Positions 34,747 to 43,127 of a stretch of 64,000 nt of DNA are shown piece after piece. The stretch spans positions 1 to 64,000 of the forward strand of contig NZ_JALJCK010000021.1 in NCBI RefSeq assembly GCF_022899355.1, in the 5' to 3' direction. Position numbers and translations under genes: made by a program. The first letter of the stretch is position 1; the number at the start of each line of letters is the position of its first letter. The notes under the pieces were generated by a model. That model was not told the DNA's origin, ran no database searches, and was given only the letters and a program-made list of their open reading frames with translations. This stretch comes from Shinella yambaruensis (GTDB lineage: Bacteria > Pseudomonadota > Alphaproteobacteria > Rhizobiales > Rhizobiaceae).

Positions 34747-35130
34747 TCAGGCGGACAGGAAGGGAGGCGCGCGGGGTGGCGCGCCGGGACGCTCGCGCCG
34801 CGGGCGCAACGCCTCCTCGACGAGGGGGAGCGCGGCAAGGCGGCGGAAGGCGAGCACGGCGCCGTCGAGATCGGCCGGCGCCGGCATCAGCATGGCGCTG
34901 CCGATGCGGCAGGCCTCGCACTTCACCGGCCCCACATGCTTGGCCTTGCCGCCCACCATGTCGTTGAGGCAGATGTCCGGCAGGGTGCCGTCGGGAAGCA
35001 CGTATTGCGTGAGTTCCAGCGCCGTCGGCGCGGTGGCCGAGGCCGGCTGGTGGGCAAAACCGACGAACAGCAGGGCGACCGCGCAGAGAATGCGCAGGCA
35101 GGCGGCCCAGCGTGTTATGCGTCCTGTCAT
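34747..35130 (-). CDS. DUF2946-like protein of the copper cluster
   Basis: The 127-residue protein has an N-terminal hydrophobic leader (CLRILCAVALLFVGFAHQP) and a periplasmic part with three cysteines (ICLND, CEACRIG) in the DUF2946 pattern. The C terminus is rich in Arg and Pro. DUF2946 genes are frequently linked to copper-responsive clusters. It is the first gene of this cluster, 63 bases upstream of the PepSY gene. Function is not established; the Cys and Met residues could bind copper. Confidence 0.72.
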   Translation of the reverse strand: MTGRITRWAACLRILCAVALLFVGFAHQPASATAPTALELTQYVLPDGTLPDICLNDMVGGKAKHVGPVKCEACRIGSAMLMPAPADLDGAVLAFRRLAALPLVEEALRPRRERPGAPPRAPPFLSA

Positions 35131-35384
35131 CGGTCGTCCTCATCCGCGATCGGCGGACCCTTCGCCCTTAGCCCCACGCCGGCGGCAGGTCAATGCGACA
35201 AGCAGGCCCGAGGCCATCACGACAATTCATGGATCGATCAGGCCGGCGCCCTACCGCTTTGCCGACCCGCCGCCTATGGTGCCGCCAAGGCCCCGGCAGT
35301 CTCGCCCTCTTCTAGCCGAGGGATTGCCGCGGCTCTTTGTTCTGACGCAAGCCCGCGCCCGGCCGGGCACTCCAGGGAGGATCC

Positions 35385-36044
35385 ATGCTCACCATCTACG
35401 GCGTCCACCGCTCGCGCGCCTCGCGCAACTACTGGCTTGCCGGCGAACTCGGCCTGCCTTTCGCCAGCGTGCCGGTCATCCAGGCCCGCCGCCTCGACGA
35501 TCCGCTGGCGGCCGATGCGTCGCTCAACACCCGCTCGCCGGATTTCCTCGCCGTCAACCCGACCGGCCTGATCCCCTGCATCGACGACGGCGGCTTCGTG
35601 ATGACGGAATCGCTGGCGATCAACCTCTACCTCGCCCGCAAGCATGGCGGCCCGCTTGCCGGCCGGACGGTGACGGAAGAGGCGGAAATGCTGCAATGGA
35701 CGATGTGGGCGGCGACGGAGGTGGAGCCGCATGCGGTGAAGATCATCCTGGCGCTCGACACCAGGGTCGCCGAGAGCGAACAGGGCCGCCTCGCCATCCG
35801 GGGCGCCGCCAAGGCGCTGAAGACGAGCTTCCAGCGGCTCGACGCCCATCTTGCCGCCACCGGCCATATCGTCGGCGACCGCTTCACCGTCGCCGACCTC
35901 AACCTCGCGGAGGTCTTCCGCTATGCCATGAGCGAGCCGCAGCTCTTCGACGCGGCGCCGAACGTCAAGGCCTGGCTTGCGGCCTGCCAGGCGCGCCCGG
36001 CCTTCAAGGCGATGATGGCGGCACGGCTTTGCGAGCCGGAATGA
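35385..36044 (+). CDS. Glutathione S-transferase
   Basis: The 219-residue protein has an N-terminal thioredoxin-like GST domain ([44 protein letters not shown]) and an all-helical C-terminal domain with [12 protein letters not shown] serine-rich start (HRSRASRN) suggests a Ser or Arg at the glutathione site; substrate is unknown. An AGGGAGG site precedes the ATG. Its 3' end overlaps the convergent LysR gene by 41 bases. Confidence 0.9.
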   Translation: MLTIYGVHRSRASRNYWLAGELGLPFASVPVIQARRLDDPLAADASLNTRSPDFLAVNPTGLIPCIDDGGFVMTESLAINLYLARKHGGPLAGRTVTEEAEMLQWTMWAATEVEPHAVKIILALDTRVAESEQGRLAIRGAAKALKTSFQRLDAHLAATGHIVGDRFTVADLNLAEVFRYAMSEPQLFDAAPNVKAWLAACQARPAFKAMMAARLCEPE

Positions 36045-36945
36045 CCGCGCCGGCAAAGCCGTCCTCGTCCTCGGCCAGCGCCGCACGCAGCCAGCGCTTG
36101 AACAGCGACACCTTGCGCGGCTCCGGCACGCCCGGGGCCGTCACGAAGTAATAGCCCATGCCGGTCTCGACCCGGATGGGGAACGGCGCGACGAGCCGCC
36201 CCTCCTTCAGCGCCCAGGAGGCGAGCACCGGATAGGCGAGCAGCACCCCCTGCCCCGCCAGCGCCGCGTCAAGGCAGAGCGAGGCATCGGAAAAGACATG
36301 CCGCGCCTTGGGCGGCGGCACGGCGAAACCGGCGAGCGCCAGCCAGCGCTCCCAGGTGAAGGCGTCGTTGCCGTCGACCACGGCCGGCTGCTCGGACAGG
36401 TCCCGCGGCGTCCTTATCCCCGCCGCCAGCGCCGGCGCACAGACCGGGAAGACGACCTGCGGCACAAGGAATTCCGTCGCCACATCCGGCCAGGTGCCGG
36501 GGCCGACGCGGATACAGAGGTCGACATCGGAACGCGCCAGATCGACCAGCGTCGTCGTCGCCTCGATGCGCAGGCTGATATCGGGATGGGCGGCGGCGAA
36601 GCGGTCGATGCGGTGGATGAGCCAGCGCGAGGCGAAGATCGGCGCGACGGAAATCGTCAGGATCGCATCGTCGCGGCGCTGCGTGGCGGCGACCGCCTCG
36701 GAAAGCTGGCCGAAGCCGGCCGAAAGCCGCGCGAGGAACGGGGCGCCGAAGGCCGTCCGCTGCAGGCCCCGCGCGGTACGCTCGAAGATCGCCCGGCCGA
36801 GCTGCCCCTCCGCCTTGATGACCTGCTGGCTCACCGCGCCGACCGTCACGCCGAGCTCCTCCGCCGCCGCCTGCAGCGAGCCGAGCCGGCCCACCGCCTC
36901 CAGCGCGCGCAGGCCGTTGAGATGCACGCGATTGAGATTTCTCAT
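36004..36945 (-). CDS. LysR-family regulator (GcvA-like)
   Basis: The 313-residue protein has an N-terminal winged helix ([34 protein letters not shown], split here by family alignment) and a periplasmic-binding-type effector domain with a GcvA-like pattern ([25 protein letters not shown]). It is divergent from a 64-residue gene at 37049, the likely target. A TATAG-GTTTT-CTATA inverted repeat at 36945-36959 abuts its start codon and may be its own binding site. Confidence 0.88.
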   Translation of the reverse strand: MRNLNRVHLNGLRALEAVGRLGSLQAAAEELGVTVGAVSQQVIKAEGQLGRAIFERTARGLQRTAFGAPFLARLSAGFGQLSEAVAATQRRDDAILTISVAPIFASRWLIHRIDRFAAAHPDISLRIEATTTLVDLARSDVDLCIRVGPGTWPDVATEFLVPQVVFPVCAPALAAGIRTPRDLSEQPAVVDGNDAFTWERWLALAGFAVPPPKARHVFSDASLCLDAALAGQGVLLAYPVLASWALKEGRLVAPFPIRVETGMGYYFVTAPGVPEPRKVSLFKRWLRAALAEDEDGFAGAVIPARKAVPPSSP

Positions 36946-36959
36946 ATAGGTTTTCTATA
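36945..36959. promoter_or_regulatory. Candidate LysR binding site
   Basis: TATAG and CTATA form a perfect 5-bp inverted repeat around five bases, with the overall size of a LysR half-site region. It sits at the 5' end of the lysR gene in the space shared with the divergent small gene. Confidence 0.4.
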
Positions 36960-37048
36960 CCGATATCCTGAACTACTCGATTGCCGAAACGGCCTCGTGG
37001 CGCGATTATCAGCCATAACCTATGGTAACGAACCGCAAGGAGAAGGCA

Positions 37049-37243
37049 ATGTTCAAGATTTTCTCCAGGGTGTCCGAGGCGCTGCGCGCCGAGGCCGACG
37101 CTGCGGAGACCCCCGTCTGGCTGCGCGATCCGCTGGCCCATCCCGAGATCGAGACGATGGATTCGCGCGCGCTCGGCGACCTGCCCTTCGGGCTCTTCCG
37201 CACCCCGGGGCTCCGGGCCGAGAGCGGCCGCCGGCCGCTCTGA
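37049..37243 (+). CDS. Small conserved hypothetical protein
   Basis: The 64-residue protein starts at an ATG preceded by AAGGAGAAGG. It has an amphipathic N terminus (MFKIFSRVSEALRAEAD) and a conserved-looking HPEIETMDSRALGDLPFG segment seen in many short rhizobial proteins with DUF1127-like features. Function is unknown. It is divergent from the LysR gene, so that regulator may control it. Confidence 0.6.
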   Translation: MFKIFSRVSEALRAEADAAETPVWLRDPLAHPEIETMDSRALGDLPFGLFRTPGLRAESGRRPL

Positions 37244-37301
37244 TCCTCCCCCTCGCCGTCCTTCCCGGTCCGGTCTATCCTGGCCGGGGAGGATGGCGCG
37301 C

Positions 37302-37664
37302 ATGGCTAACGACGAAACCGAAACGCTCCTGGCGCGGCTCCAGCGCCTTGCCGCGGGCCTGCCGGGCGTCGAGACCGGCACGTCCTACGGCACGCCCGCG
37401 CTCAAGGTGGCGGGCAAGCTCTTCCTGCGCATCAAGGATGCCGGGACGCTGGTGCTGATGGCGCCGATGGACGAGAAGGAGCGCCTGATCGAGATGGCGC
37501 CCGAGATCTACCACGAGACGGACCATTACAAGGGCTGGCCCGCCCTCCTCCTGCGCGCCGCCGTGATCGACGATGGGGAACTGCAGCAGCGGATGGCCGA
37601 GGCCTGGCGCCGCAAGGCGCCCGCGCGGCTGCGCAAGCTGGTTGCGGATGGTCCCACGGGATAA
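37302..37664 (+). CDS. MmcQ/YjbR family protein
   Basis: The 120-residue protein has the YjbR/MmcQ (DUF419) fold: LPGVETGTSYGTPALKVAGKLFLRI and IYHETDHYKGWPALLLR. These are double-stranded-DNA-binding-like CyaY folds with no proven role. The ATG at 37302 with GGAGG nine bases upstream is preferred to the one at 37293, which sits too close to the site. Confidence 0.83.
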   Translation: MANDETETLLARLQRLAAGLPGVETGTSYGTPALKVAGKLFLRIKDAGTLVLMAPMDEKERLIEMAPEIYHETDHYKGWPALLLRAAVIDDGELQQRMAEAWRRKAPARLRKLVADGPTG

Positions 37665-37700
37665 GCGCAACGGTGCGTGGTCGCATCGATTGACGAAAAG

Positions 37701-37849
37701 CCCCTCCTCCCGCTGCCGCGACCGTCTCCCCGCAGTTGAGGAAAAGGGATTACCGCACCGCTTTCCCGAAACGGTGCCATTGCCCAGACATTTCCGCCCG
37801 TTCCTTCTCCCCGCCTGCGGGGAGACGGTGCCGGCAGGCGGATGAGGGG
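37701..37849. repeat. Type A-prime repeat element
   Basis: This is a 149-bp variant of the type A element. Its closest relative is 63704-63844: both run from CCCCTC.TCCCGCTGCCGCGACC to GCCGGCAGGCGGATGAGGGG and hold a Cys-free, GC-rich centre. It lies between the MmcQ gene and the convergent VOC gene. Confidence 0.8.
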
Positions 37850-37886
37850 CAGGCACGCCAGCCTGCGTGCAGCCCCTCGCCCGCCG

Positions 37887-38282
37887 TCAGCCGCCCGACT
37901 GGTCCATGTGCATGAACTCCCAGACATTGCCGTTCGGATCCTGGAAGGAGCAGCCGTACATCGGGCCGAACTCCATGTTGGGCTTCCATTCGCGCCCGCC
38001 GGCGGCGAGCGCCTTCGCCTTGATGTCGTCGACCTCCTGGCGGCTCGCGGCGGAGAGGCAGGTCAGCACCTGCGTCGCGGATTCCGGATCGCCGACCTTG
38101 CCCGTGACGAACTGGGCGAACTTCGCCTCCGTCAGGTGCATGACGAAGATGTTGTCGTCCACCACCATGCAGGCGGCGGTCTCGTCGCTGTAGGCCTCGT
38201 TGAAGGCAAAGCCGAGCGCGCCGAAGAAGCGGCGGGTCGCGGGCAAGTCCTTGACGGGCAGGTTGACGAAGATCATGCGCAT
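37887..38282 (-). CDS. VOC family protein (glyoxalase-like)
   Basis: The 131-residue protein has the VOC motifs IFVNLPVKDLPATRRFFGALGF, NIFVMHLTEAKF and GCSFQDPNGNVWEFMHMD. It resembles the lactoylglutathione-lyase-like proteins of the YaeR/PhnB type common in rhizobia. Substrate is unknown. An AAGGAGG site supports the ATG at 38282. It is probably a single-gene unit. Confidence 0.87.
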   Translation of the reverse strand: MRMIFVNLPVKDLPATRRFFGALGFAFNEAYSDETAACMVVDDNIFVMHLTEAKFAQFVTGKVGDPESATQVLTCLSAASRQEVDDIKAKALAAGGREWKPNMEFGPMYGCSFQDPNGNVWEFMHMDQSGG

Positions 38283-38387
38283 GGAAGTCCTCCTTGATCT
38301 GGCATGGTGCGGGCGCCGCCGGCGGCGGATCGCCCGTCATGCCACAGGACGGATCACCTCGCCCCTTCCCGACACGGGCCTGCAAAT

Positions 38388-38753
38388 TTATGCAGCCGCC
38401 GCGCAGCCCGGCACATCCTCCAGCCGGTGCCAGACCGGAAGGCCGCGTTCGCGGGCGATGCGCACGTCATTGTCCGCTCCCCTGGACTCCCCCGGCAGGC
38501 GCAGCACGCCCTCGCAGAGCTCCAGCAGGCGGTGCGCCGTCGGGTAGAAGATCTCCTCGTGCAGCGCGTCGCCCACCGTCCCGCCCCCGGCGGCGCGCCA
38601 GACGGGCAGCGCCACCCACTCGCCGATCATCGGCACATGGCCGGCCTTGAACAGCGCATAGGACGGCGCCTCCAGCCGCTTCAGGTTCTCCGCCATCTTC
38701 ACGGGATCGTCTCCGGTGCCCGAACGATAGGGGCCTGCAATCAGGATCAGCAT
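38388..38753 (-). CDS. DUF4406 domain protein
   Basis: The 121-residue protein has a Rossmann-like start (MLILIAGPYRSGTGDDPVKMAENLKRLE) and the SRGADNDVRIARERGLPVW end typical of DUF4406, which is related to nucleoside 2-deoxyribosyltransferases. A nucleotide-related role is a family-level guess. It is divergent from a DeoR-type regulator, with two palindromic sites in the shared region. Confidence 0.78.
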   Translation of the reverse strand: MLILIAGPYRSGTGDDPVKMAENLKRLEAPSYALFKAGHVPMIGEWVALPVWRAAGGGTVGDALHEEIFYPTAHRLLELCEGVLRLPGESRGADNDVRIARERGLPVWHRLEDVPGCAAAA

Positions 38754-38777
38754 GTCTTACTCCTTACGATTGATGCA

Positions 38778-38807
38778 TGAAATATCCGGAATTTTCTGGA
38801 TATTTCA
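38778..38807. promoter_or_regulatory. Inverted repeat operator, DeoR region
   Basis: TGAAATATCC (38778-38787) and GGATATTTCA (38798-38807) are exact inverted arms separated by ten bases. The location between divergent DUF4406 and DeoR genes suggests a DeoR-type operator. Confidence 0.6.
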
Positions 38808-38819
38808 CGAATATTCGTG
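38806..38819. promoter_or_regulatory. 14-bp palindrome, DeoR region
   Basis: CACGAATATTCGTG is a perfect palindrome that overlaps the last two bases of the neighbouring inverted repeat. Two adjoining sites would suit a regulator that binds as a tetramer or that controls both directions. Confidence 0.55.
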
Positions 38820-38854
38820 TAATTTCGTGCAGAGTCAAGACGGAGTGCAAATGC

Positions 38855-39610
38855 ATGCTGACCAGCCAGAGAAAAGCCCTGATCGCCCGGCGCCTCGGCC
38901 GCGACGGCGAGATCGTCGCAAAGGCGCTGGCAGCGGAGCTCGATCTGTCGGAGGACACGATCCGGCGTGACCTGCGGGAAATGGCGGCCGACGGCCTGCT
39001 CAAGCGCGTGCATGGCGGCGCGCTGCCGCTCTCCCCGCCGCTACCGGATTTTTCGGCGCGCCAGGCGGTCGCGACGGACGAGAAGACCGCGCTCGGCGCC
39101 CGGGCGGCGGCGATGGTCGAGCCCGGTCAGGTGGTCTTCCTCGATGGCGGCACGACGACGGCGGCGCTTGCGCGCCTGCTGCCGCGCACCTTCGCCTTCA
39201 CGGTGGTGACGCACAGCCCGACCATCGCCTGCGAGCTCGAACGCCACCCGACCGCCGAGGTCGTGCTGGTCGGCGGCAGGCTCTACAAACATTCCATGGT
39301 GTCGACGGGCGCCCTCGCGCTGGAGACCATACGCGGCCTGAAGGCGGATCTCTATTTCATGGGCGTGACGGCCGCGCATCCGACGCACGGCCTGACCACC
39401 GGCGACATGGAGGAAGCCGCCACCAAGCGCACCATCGCCGAAAACGCCGCTGCGACCTGGGTCCCGCTGACGCGGGAAAAGCTCGGCCGCGCCTCGCCCT
39501 GGAAGATCCTACCGCTCGCCGCCGCCACCGGCCTCCTCCTGCCGCCCGGCCTCCCGCCGGACACGCTCGCGCCCTACCGGGAGCTGGGCGTGGAGATCAT
39601 CGAGGGCTGA
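38855..39610 (+). CDS. DeoR-family transcriptional regulator
   Basis: The 251-residue protein has the DeoR helix-turn-helix (VAKALAAELDLSEDTIRRDLREM, 21-43) with the RVHGGAL linker and a C-terminal sugar-phosphate isomerase-like sensor (VFLDGGTTTAALARLL, VVLVGGRLYKHSMVSTGALA). The start at ATG 38855 has GGAG upstream. Many DeoR proteins sense phosphorylated sugars or nucleosides; here the divergent DUF4406 gene and no catabolic operon give little hint of ligand. Its stop abuts that of higA (TGATCA at 39608-39613). Confidence 0.88.
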   Translation: MLTSQRKALIARRLGRDGEIVAKALAAELDLSEDTIRRDLREMAADGLLKRVHGGALPLSPPLPDFSARQAVATDEKTALGARAAAMVEPGQVVFLDGGTTTAALARLLPRTFAFTVVTHSPTIACELERHPTAEVVLVGGRLYKHSMVSTGALALETIRGLKADLYFMGVTAAHPTHGLTTGDMEEAATKRTIAENAAATWVPLTREKLGRASPWKILPLAAATGLLLPPGLPPDTLAPYRELGVEIIEG

Positions 39611-39913
39611 TCAGGCCGCGTCACGCGGAACGATGCGGTCGAGATCCCGGCCGATCTCGCGGCGCTTCTGCATCAGGTCGAACTCGGCCTGAAGACGCAG
39701 GAAATAGCCTTCCGACAGGCCGAAATAGCGTGTCAGCCGAAGATCCGTATCCGCAGTGACCTGGCGCTTGCCGAGCACGATCTCGTTGATGCGGCGTGGC
39801 GGCACGTGCACTGCCCGGGCGAGCGCATTCTGGCTGATCTCCATCGGCTGCAGGAACTCCTCCAGAAGGATATCGCCGGGATGCGGGTTGGGCAGCAGGT
39901 TACCGTCAGTCAT
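39611..39913 (-). CDS. higA: HigA-family antitoxin
   Basis: The 100-residue protein has the HigA signature NPHPGDILLEEFLQPMEISQNALARAV, a helix-turn-helix with VHVPPRRINEIVLGKRQVT and DTDLRLTRYFGLSEGYFLRLQ. It overlaps the end of the toxin gene by 8 bases. The toxin-first order is normal for HigBA. It should bind HigB and repress the operon. Confidence 0.92.
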   Translation of the reverse strand: MTDGNLLPNPHPGDILLEEFLQPMEISQNALARAVHVPPRRINEIVLGKRQVTADTDLRLTRYFGLSEGYFLRLQAEFDLMQKRREIGRDLDRIVPRDAA

Positions 39914-40190
39914 GGTAGTCGAGGATGCGGACATGGATGGCATCTCCTTCCGACCAGCCGAAGCAGATGCGCCACTGGTCATTGATCCGGATCGAATAAA
40001 GCCCGGCCAGGTTTCCCTTCAAGAGCTCCAGCCGGTTTCCCGGCGGCACGCGCAGGTCCGTCAGGCTGCGTGCGGCATGCAGCATGCGCAGCTTGCGCAA
40101 CGCGATGGCCTGCATGTCCGCCGGAAGCCGCCGGCTTCGACGGCCGGACCAGATTCGCTCGGTCTCGCGGTCGGCGAAGCTCTTGATCAT
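39906..40190 (-). CDS. higB: HigB-family toxin (RelE/ParE superfamily)
   Basis: The 94-residue protein begins MIKSFADRETERIWSG, the conserved HigB start, and ends IRINDQWRICFGWSEGDAIHVRILDYHD, with the Arg-rich RelE active-site region. HigB cleaves mRNA during translation. Both genes have the lengths expected for an intact module. Confidence 0.93.
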   Translation of the reverse strand: MIKSFADRETERIWSGRRSRRLPADMQAIALRKLRMLHAARSLTDLRVPPGNRLELLKGNLAGLYSIRINDQWRICFGWSEGDAIHVRILDYHD

Positions 40191-40227
40191 GCGCCATCAT
40201 AACGCATGACGTCATAGGGCGTCAATT

Positions 40228-41235
40228 TCAGGCCGCAAACGCATCCGTGACGCGGACGTCGCCGACGTGGATGCCGTTCCAGTTGGACATGGAGCGGTTG
40301 GCCTCGGCCATCAGGGCGGCGTGGAGGTCGGGTTCGTCGGCAAAGAAGCGGGCGAGCGTGGCGGCGACCATGCTTTCGGCGGCGCGGGTCGTGCCGTCCT
40401 CGCATTTGAGGGCGATGGCGATGCCCTTTTCCGGGATGGCGGCACAGAAGACGCCCTCGGCGCCGGTCTTGGCGAAGATGCGGCCGGGGGCCGTCTGCAT
40501 CAGACGCGTGCAGGCGCGCCTGGTGCCGGCGACGTAGAAAGGCTCGGCCATGCAGGCATCGATCAGGCGGCGGGCGGCCTTCGCGCGCCCGGGCGCAAGG
40601 CCGGTGCCGGTCGCCATCCTGGCGAAGCCGTGCGCGAGGCTCTTCAGCGGCACGGCATAGGTGGGGATCGAGCAGCCGTCGACGCCGCAATTGTCGGTGG
40701 CGAGCGCGGCGCCCGTCAGGCTTTCCATGACGCCGCGAATCTCCGCCTGGACGGGGTGCTCGTAGCGCACGTAACCCTTGAGGTCCTTGCCGGTGTGGCA
40801 GGCGGCGCAGACGAAGCCGGCATGCTTGCCCGAGCAGTTGTTGTGCAGCGCCGTCGGCCGCTCGAGGCCGCGCGCCTGGCTGACAAGCACCGGCTGCTCG
40901 AAGGACCAGTGTGCGCCGCATTCCAGCACGCCCTCGTCGACGCCGGCGGCGGCCAGCATGGCGCCGGCAAGGCTTGCATGTTCCGGCTCGCCGCTGTGCG
41001 AGGAACAGGCGAGCGCCAGCTCCCTGTTGCCGAAGCCGTAGGCATCCGCCGCGCCGCTTTCGACGAGCGGCAGGCCCTGCATGGCCTTGCAGGCCGAACG
41101 CGGGAAGATGCCGGCCTCGATATCCCCTTGCGAAAACACCACCTTGCCATCGCCGTCGACCGCGACGACCATGCCGCGATGGCGGCTTTCGACGAGATTG
41201 CCGCGGGTGACCTCGACAAGGACGGGGTTTGCCAT
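40228..41235 (-). CDS. ansA: Asparaginase, Rhizobium etli AnsA (ReAII) type
   Basis: This enzyme hydrolyses L-asparagine to aspartate and ammonia. The 335-residue protein is of the R. etli type, unrelated to E. coli asparaginases. It shows the Ser-Lys active-site motif GIFPRSACKAMQ (S47 and K50 from this start), the conserved Cys/Lys segment LHNNCSGKHAGFVCA, and TDNCGVDGCSIP. The ATG at 41235 has GAGGG with 7-base spacing; the ATG six bases upstream is too close to that site. No transporter or regulator is adjacent. Confidence 0.9.
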   Translation of the reverse strand: MANPVLVEVTRGNLVESRHRGMVVAVDGDGKVVFSQGDIEAGIFPRSACKAMQGLPLVESGAADAYGFGNRELALACSSHSGEPEHASLAGAMLAAAGVDEGVLECGAHWSFEQPVLVSQARGLERPTALHNNCSGKHAGFVCAACHTGKDLKGYVRYEHPVQAEIRGVMESLTGAALATDNCGVDGCSIPTYAVPLKSLAHGFARMATGTGLAPGRAKAARRLIDACMAEPFYVAGTRRACTRLMQTAPGRIFAKTGAEGVFCAAIPEKGIAIALKCEDGTTRAAESMVAATLARFFADEPDLHAALMAEANRSMSNWNGIHVGDVRVTDAFAA

Positions 41236-41318
41236 GTTCATGCCCTCAAATTTCCGGTTTCGGATGCGGTATTATCCGAAAACCAGGGCCCGCACACGCG
41301 ATTTCGGAGGCGCCGCGC

Positions 41319-42053
41319 ATGAAACTGTTGAGGAACGTCCTTGTCCTCTTCCTCGTCATCTACCTCATGCCGGCGCTCGCCTCGGCGGGCTACTGGTACA
41401 TCAAGGAGCGGCCGCAGAGCTGGCGGGAGGCGAACTGGAAATCCGCCGGCATCCTGCCGAAGGCGGAAGACACGCCGCAGGCGACGATCCACGTCTTCTC
41501 CGCCGCCACCGGCGGCCTGAAGGGCGCGGTCTCGAGCCATGCCTGGATCGTCACCAAGGCGGCGAACGGGAGCTACAACCGCTACGACAAGGTCGGCTGG
41601 GGCACGCCGGTGCGCAAAAACGGCTATGCGCCGGATGCCTTCTGGTATTCCAACACGCCGCGCGTGGTGGTCAGCGTCAGCGGCGAGCAGGCGGTGCGGC
41701 TGATCCCCAGGATCGAGGCGGCGATCGCCGCCTACCCCTATTCCAAGCCGGGCGGCTACCGCATGTGGCCGGGGCCGAATTCCAACACCTTCGTCGCCCA
41801 TGTGCTGCGCTCCGTGCCGGAACTCGGCGTGGTGCTGCCGCCGGATGCGGTGGGGCGCGACTACCTGCCGGAGGGCAGGATCTTCGCGGTCGATCCCGAC
41901 GGCAGGGACGTGCATGCGACGCTCTACGGCCTCCTCGGCATCTCCGCCGGGCTGCGCTCCGGGATCGAGCTGCACATCATGGGCCTCGTCGCCGGCGTGG
42001 ACCTCTATCGGCCGGCGATCAAGATCCCGGCGATCGGGCGCATCGGCATCTAG
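41319..42053 (+). CDS. DUF3750 family protein
   Basis: The 244-residue protein has an N-terminal hydrophobic anchor (LLRNVLVLFLVIYLMPALASAG) and the DUF3750 domain with VSSHAWIVTK, GYRMWPGPNSNTFVAHV and DYLPEGRIF. Function is unknown; the Ser/His/Asn pattern (NSNTFVAH) has the look of a possible hydrolase, which is speculation. A CGGAGG site precedes the ATG. Confidence 0.8.
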   Translation: MKLLRNVLVLFLVIYLMPALASAGYWYIKERPQSWREANWKSAGILPKAEDTPQATIHVFSAATGGLKGAVSSHAWIVTKAANGSYNRYDKVGWGTPVRKNGYAPDAFWYSNTPRVVVSVSGEQAVRLIPRIEAAIAAYPYSKPGGYRMWPGPNSNTFVAHVLRSVPELGVVLPPDAVGRDYLPEGRIFAVDPDGRDVHATLYGLLGISAGLRSGIELHIMGLVAGVDLYRPAIKIPAIGRIGI

Positions 42054-42080
42054 CGGCCTTTTCCGGCGGACGCATACCCT

Positions 42081-42121
42081 TCCTCCGTCATGCTCGGGCT
42101 TGACCCGAGCATGACGGAGGA
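42081..42121. repeat. Type C palindrome between convergent genes
   Basis: A near-perfect 18-bp stem (TCCTCCGTCATGCTCGGG with its complement) closes a four-base loop. It lies between DUF3750 and the convergent ECF sigma gene and may stop transcription from both. Confidence 0.78.
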
Positions 42122-42152
42122 GAGGGTAACAGCGCCTTGGCGCAAAGCCCTC

Positions 42153-43019
42153 CTACAGATATTCCATCTCGAACCCTGCAATGCGGGCGGGGTCGGCGAT
42201 CGATTCGATCGCGACGATGTGATCGCCCTCCACCTCCATGCGCACGACGATCCTGAGCTCGCCGCCGAGGATGACGGCAAGGCCCGGCCGGCCGTCGATG
42301 AGGGCGAGCCGTGCGGCGGTCGCCTTGCCCTTGAAGTTCGTGGCGACGGCATCGGCGCCGTGGATCTCGGCGAGCGAGCCGAGCCGCACCGCATCGGCAT
42401 CCGCATGGAAGACGACGTCGGGATCGAGCACGGCGAGCAGGCCGGAAAAATCGCCGTCGCGCGAGGCCGCGAGGAAGGCCGCGACGACATTCCTGCGGCG
42501 CTCGTAATCCGCGGACAGCGTGTCCGGCAGGCCCTGCACGCGGCGGCGGGCGCGGCTGGCGAGCTGGCGGGCGGCCGCGGGCGAGCGGTCGACGATGCGG
42601 CCGATCTCCTCGAAGGGCACGTCGAACATGTCGTGCAGCACGAAGGCGAGCCGCTCGGCCGGCGCCAGGCGCTCCAGCACGACGAGCAGCGCAAGGCCGA
42701 CCGAATCGGCAAGCGCCGCCTGCTCGTCCGCCGCCGCGCCCGCATAGGCATGCCGGTCCTCGCCGCCCTCGCCGTCGATCGGATCCTCGCGGCGCCGTGC
42801 GCGGGCGCGCAGCATGTCGAGGCAGATGCGGCCGACGACGGTCGTCAGCCAGCCGCCGAGGTTGTCGATATCGCCGCCGCCTGTCCGCTCCAGCCGGAGC
42901 CAGGCCTCCTGCACCGCGTCCTCGGCCTCGCTCTGCGAGCCGAGCATGCGCAGGGCAACGGCGCGCAGGCGCCCGCGTTCGGCCTCGAAACGGTCGGCCC
43001 AGAAATTTTTCTTCTCCAT
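42153..43019 (-). CDS. ECF sigma factor with SnoaL-like C-terminal domain (SigJ/ECF41-like)
   Basis: The 288-residue sigma factor has region 2 (FEAERGRLRAVALRML, SEAEDAVQEAWLRL), region 4 (LAPAERLAFVLHDMFDVPFEEIGRIV) and a C-terminal NTF2/SnoaL-like domain (about 170-285) that replaces a separate anti-sigma factor. This layout is that of the ECF41/SigJ groups. In ECF41 systems the target is a neighbouring carboxymuconolactone decarboxylase or oxidoreductase gene; that gene is divergent here at 43128. The exact ECF41 motifs are not obvious, so the subgroup is uncertain. Confidence 0.87.
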   Translation of the reverse strand: MEKKNFWADRFEAERGRLRAVALRMLGSQSEAEDAVQEAWLRLERTGGGDIDNLGGWLTTVVGRICLDMLRARARRREDPIDGEGGEDRHAYAGAAADEQAALADSVGLALLVVLERLAPAERLAFVLHDMFDVPFEEIGRIVDRSPAAARQLASRARRRVQGLPDTLSADYERRRNVVAAFLAASRDGDFSGLLAVLDPDVVFHADADAVRLGSLAEIHGADAVATNFKGKATAARLALIDGRPGLAVILGGELRIVVRMEVEGDHIVAIESIADPARIAGFEMEYL

Positions 43020-43127
43020 CGGTCACACTCCTTCGTCCAGCGGCGTCATGGCCATGACGAACGAAGCCGCACCGGTGTGACAGGGTTCGCGACCGTCGAC
43101 GCTGAAAACAATGCAAGGAGTGATGAA

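Noticed and set aside
43076-43097. A textbook ECF41 promoter (TGTCACA...CGTC) before the CxxC gene
   Set aside because: The -35-like element reads TGTGACA and the spacing to CGTC is only 11 bases, too short for the known pattern. I kept only the inverted repeat as an observation.
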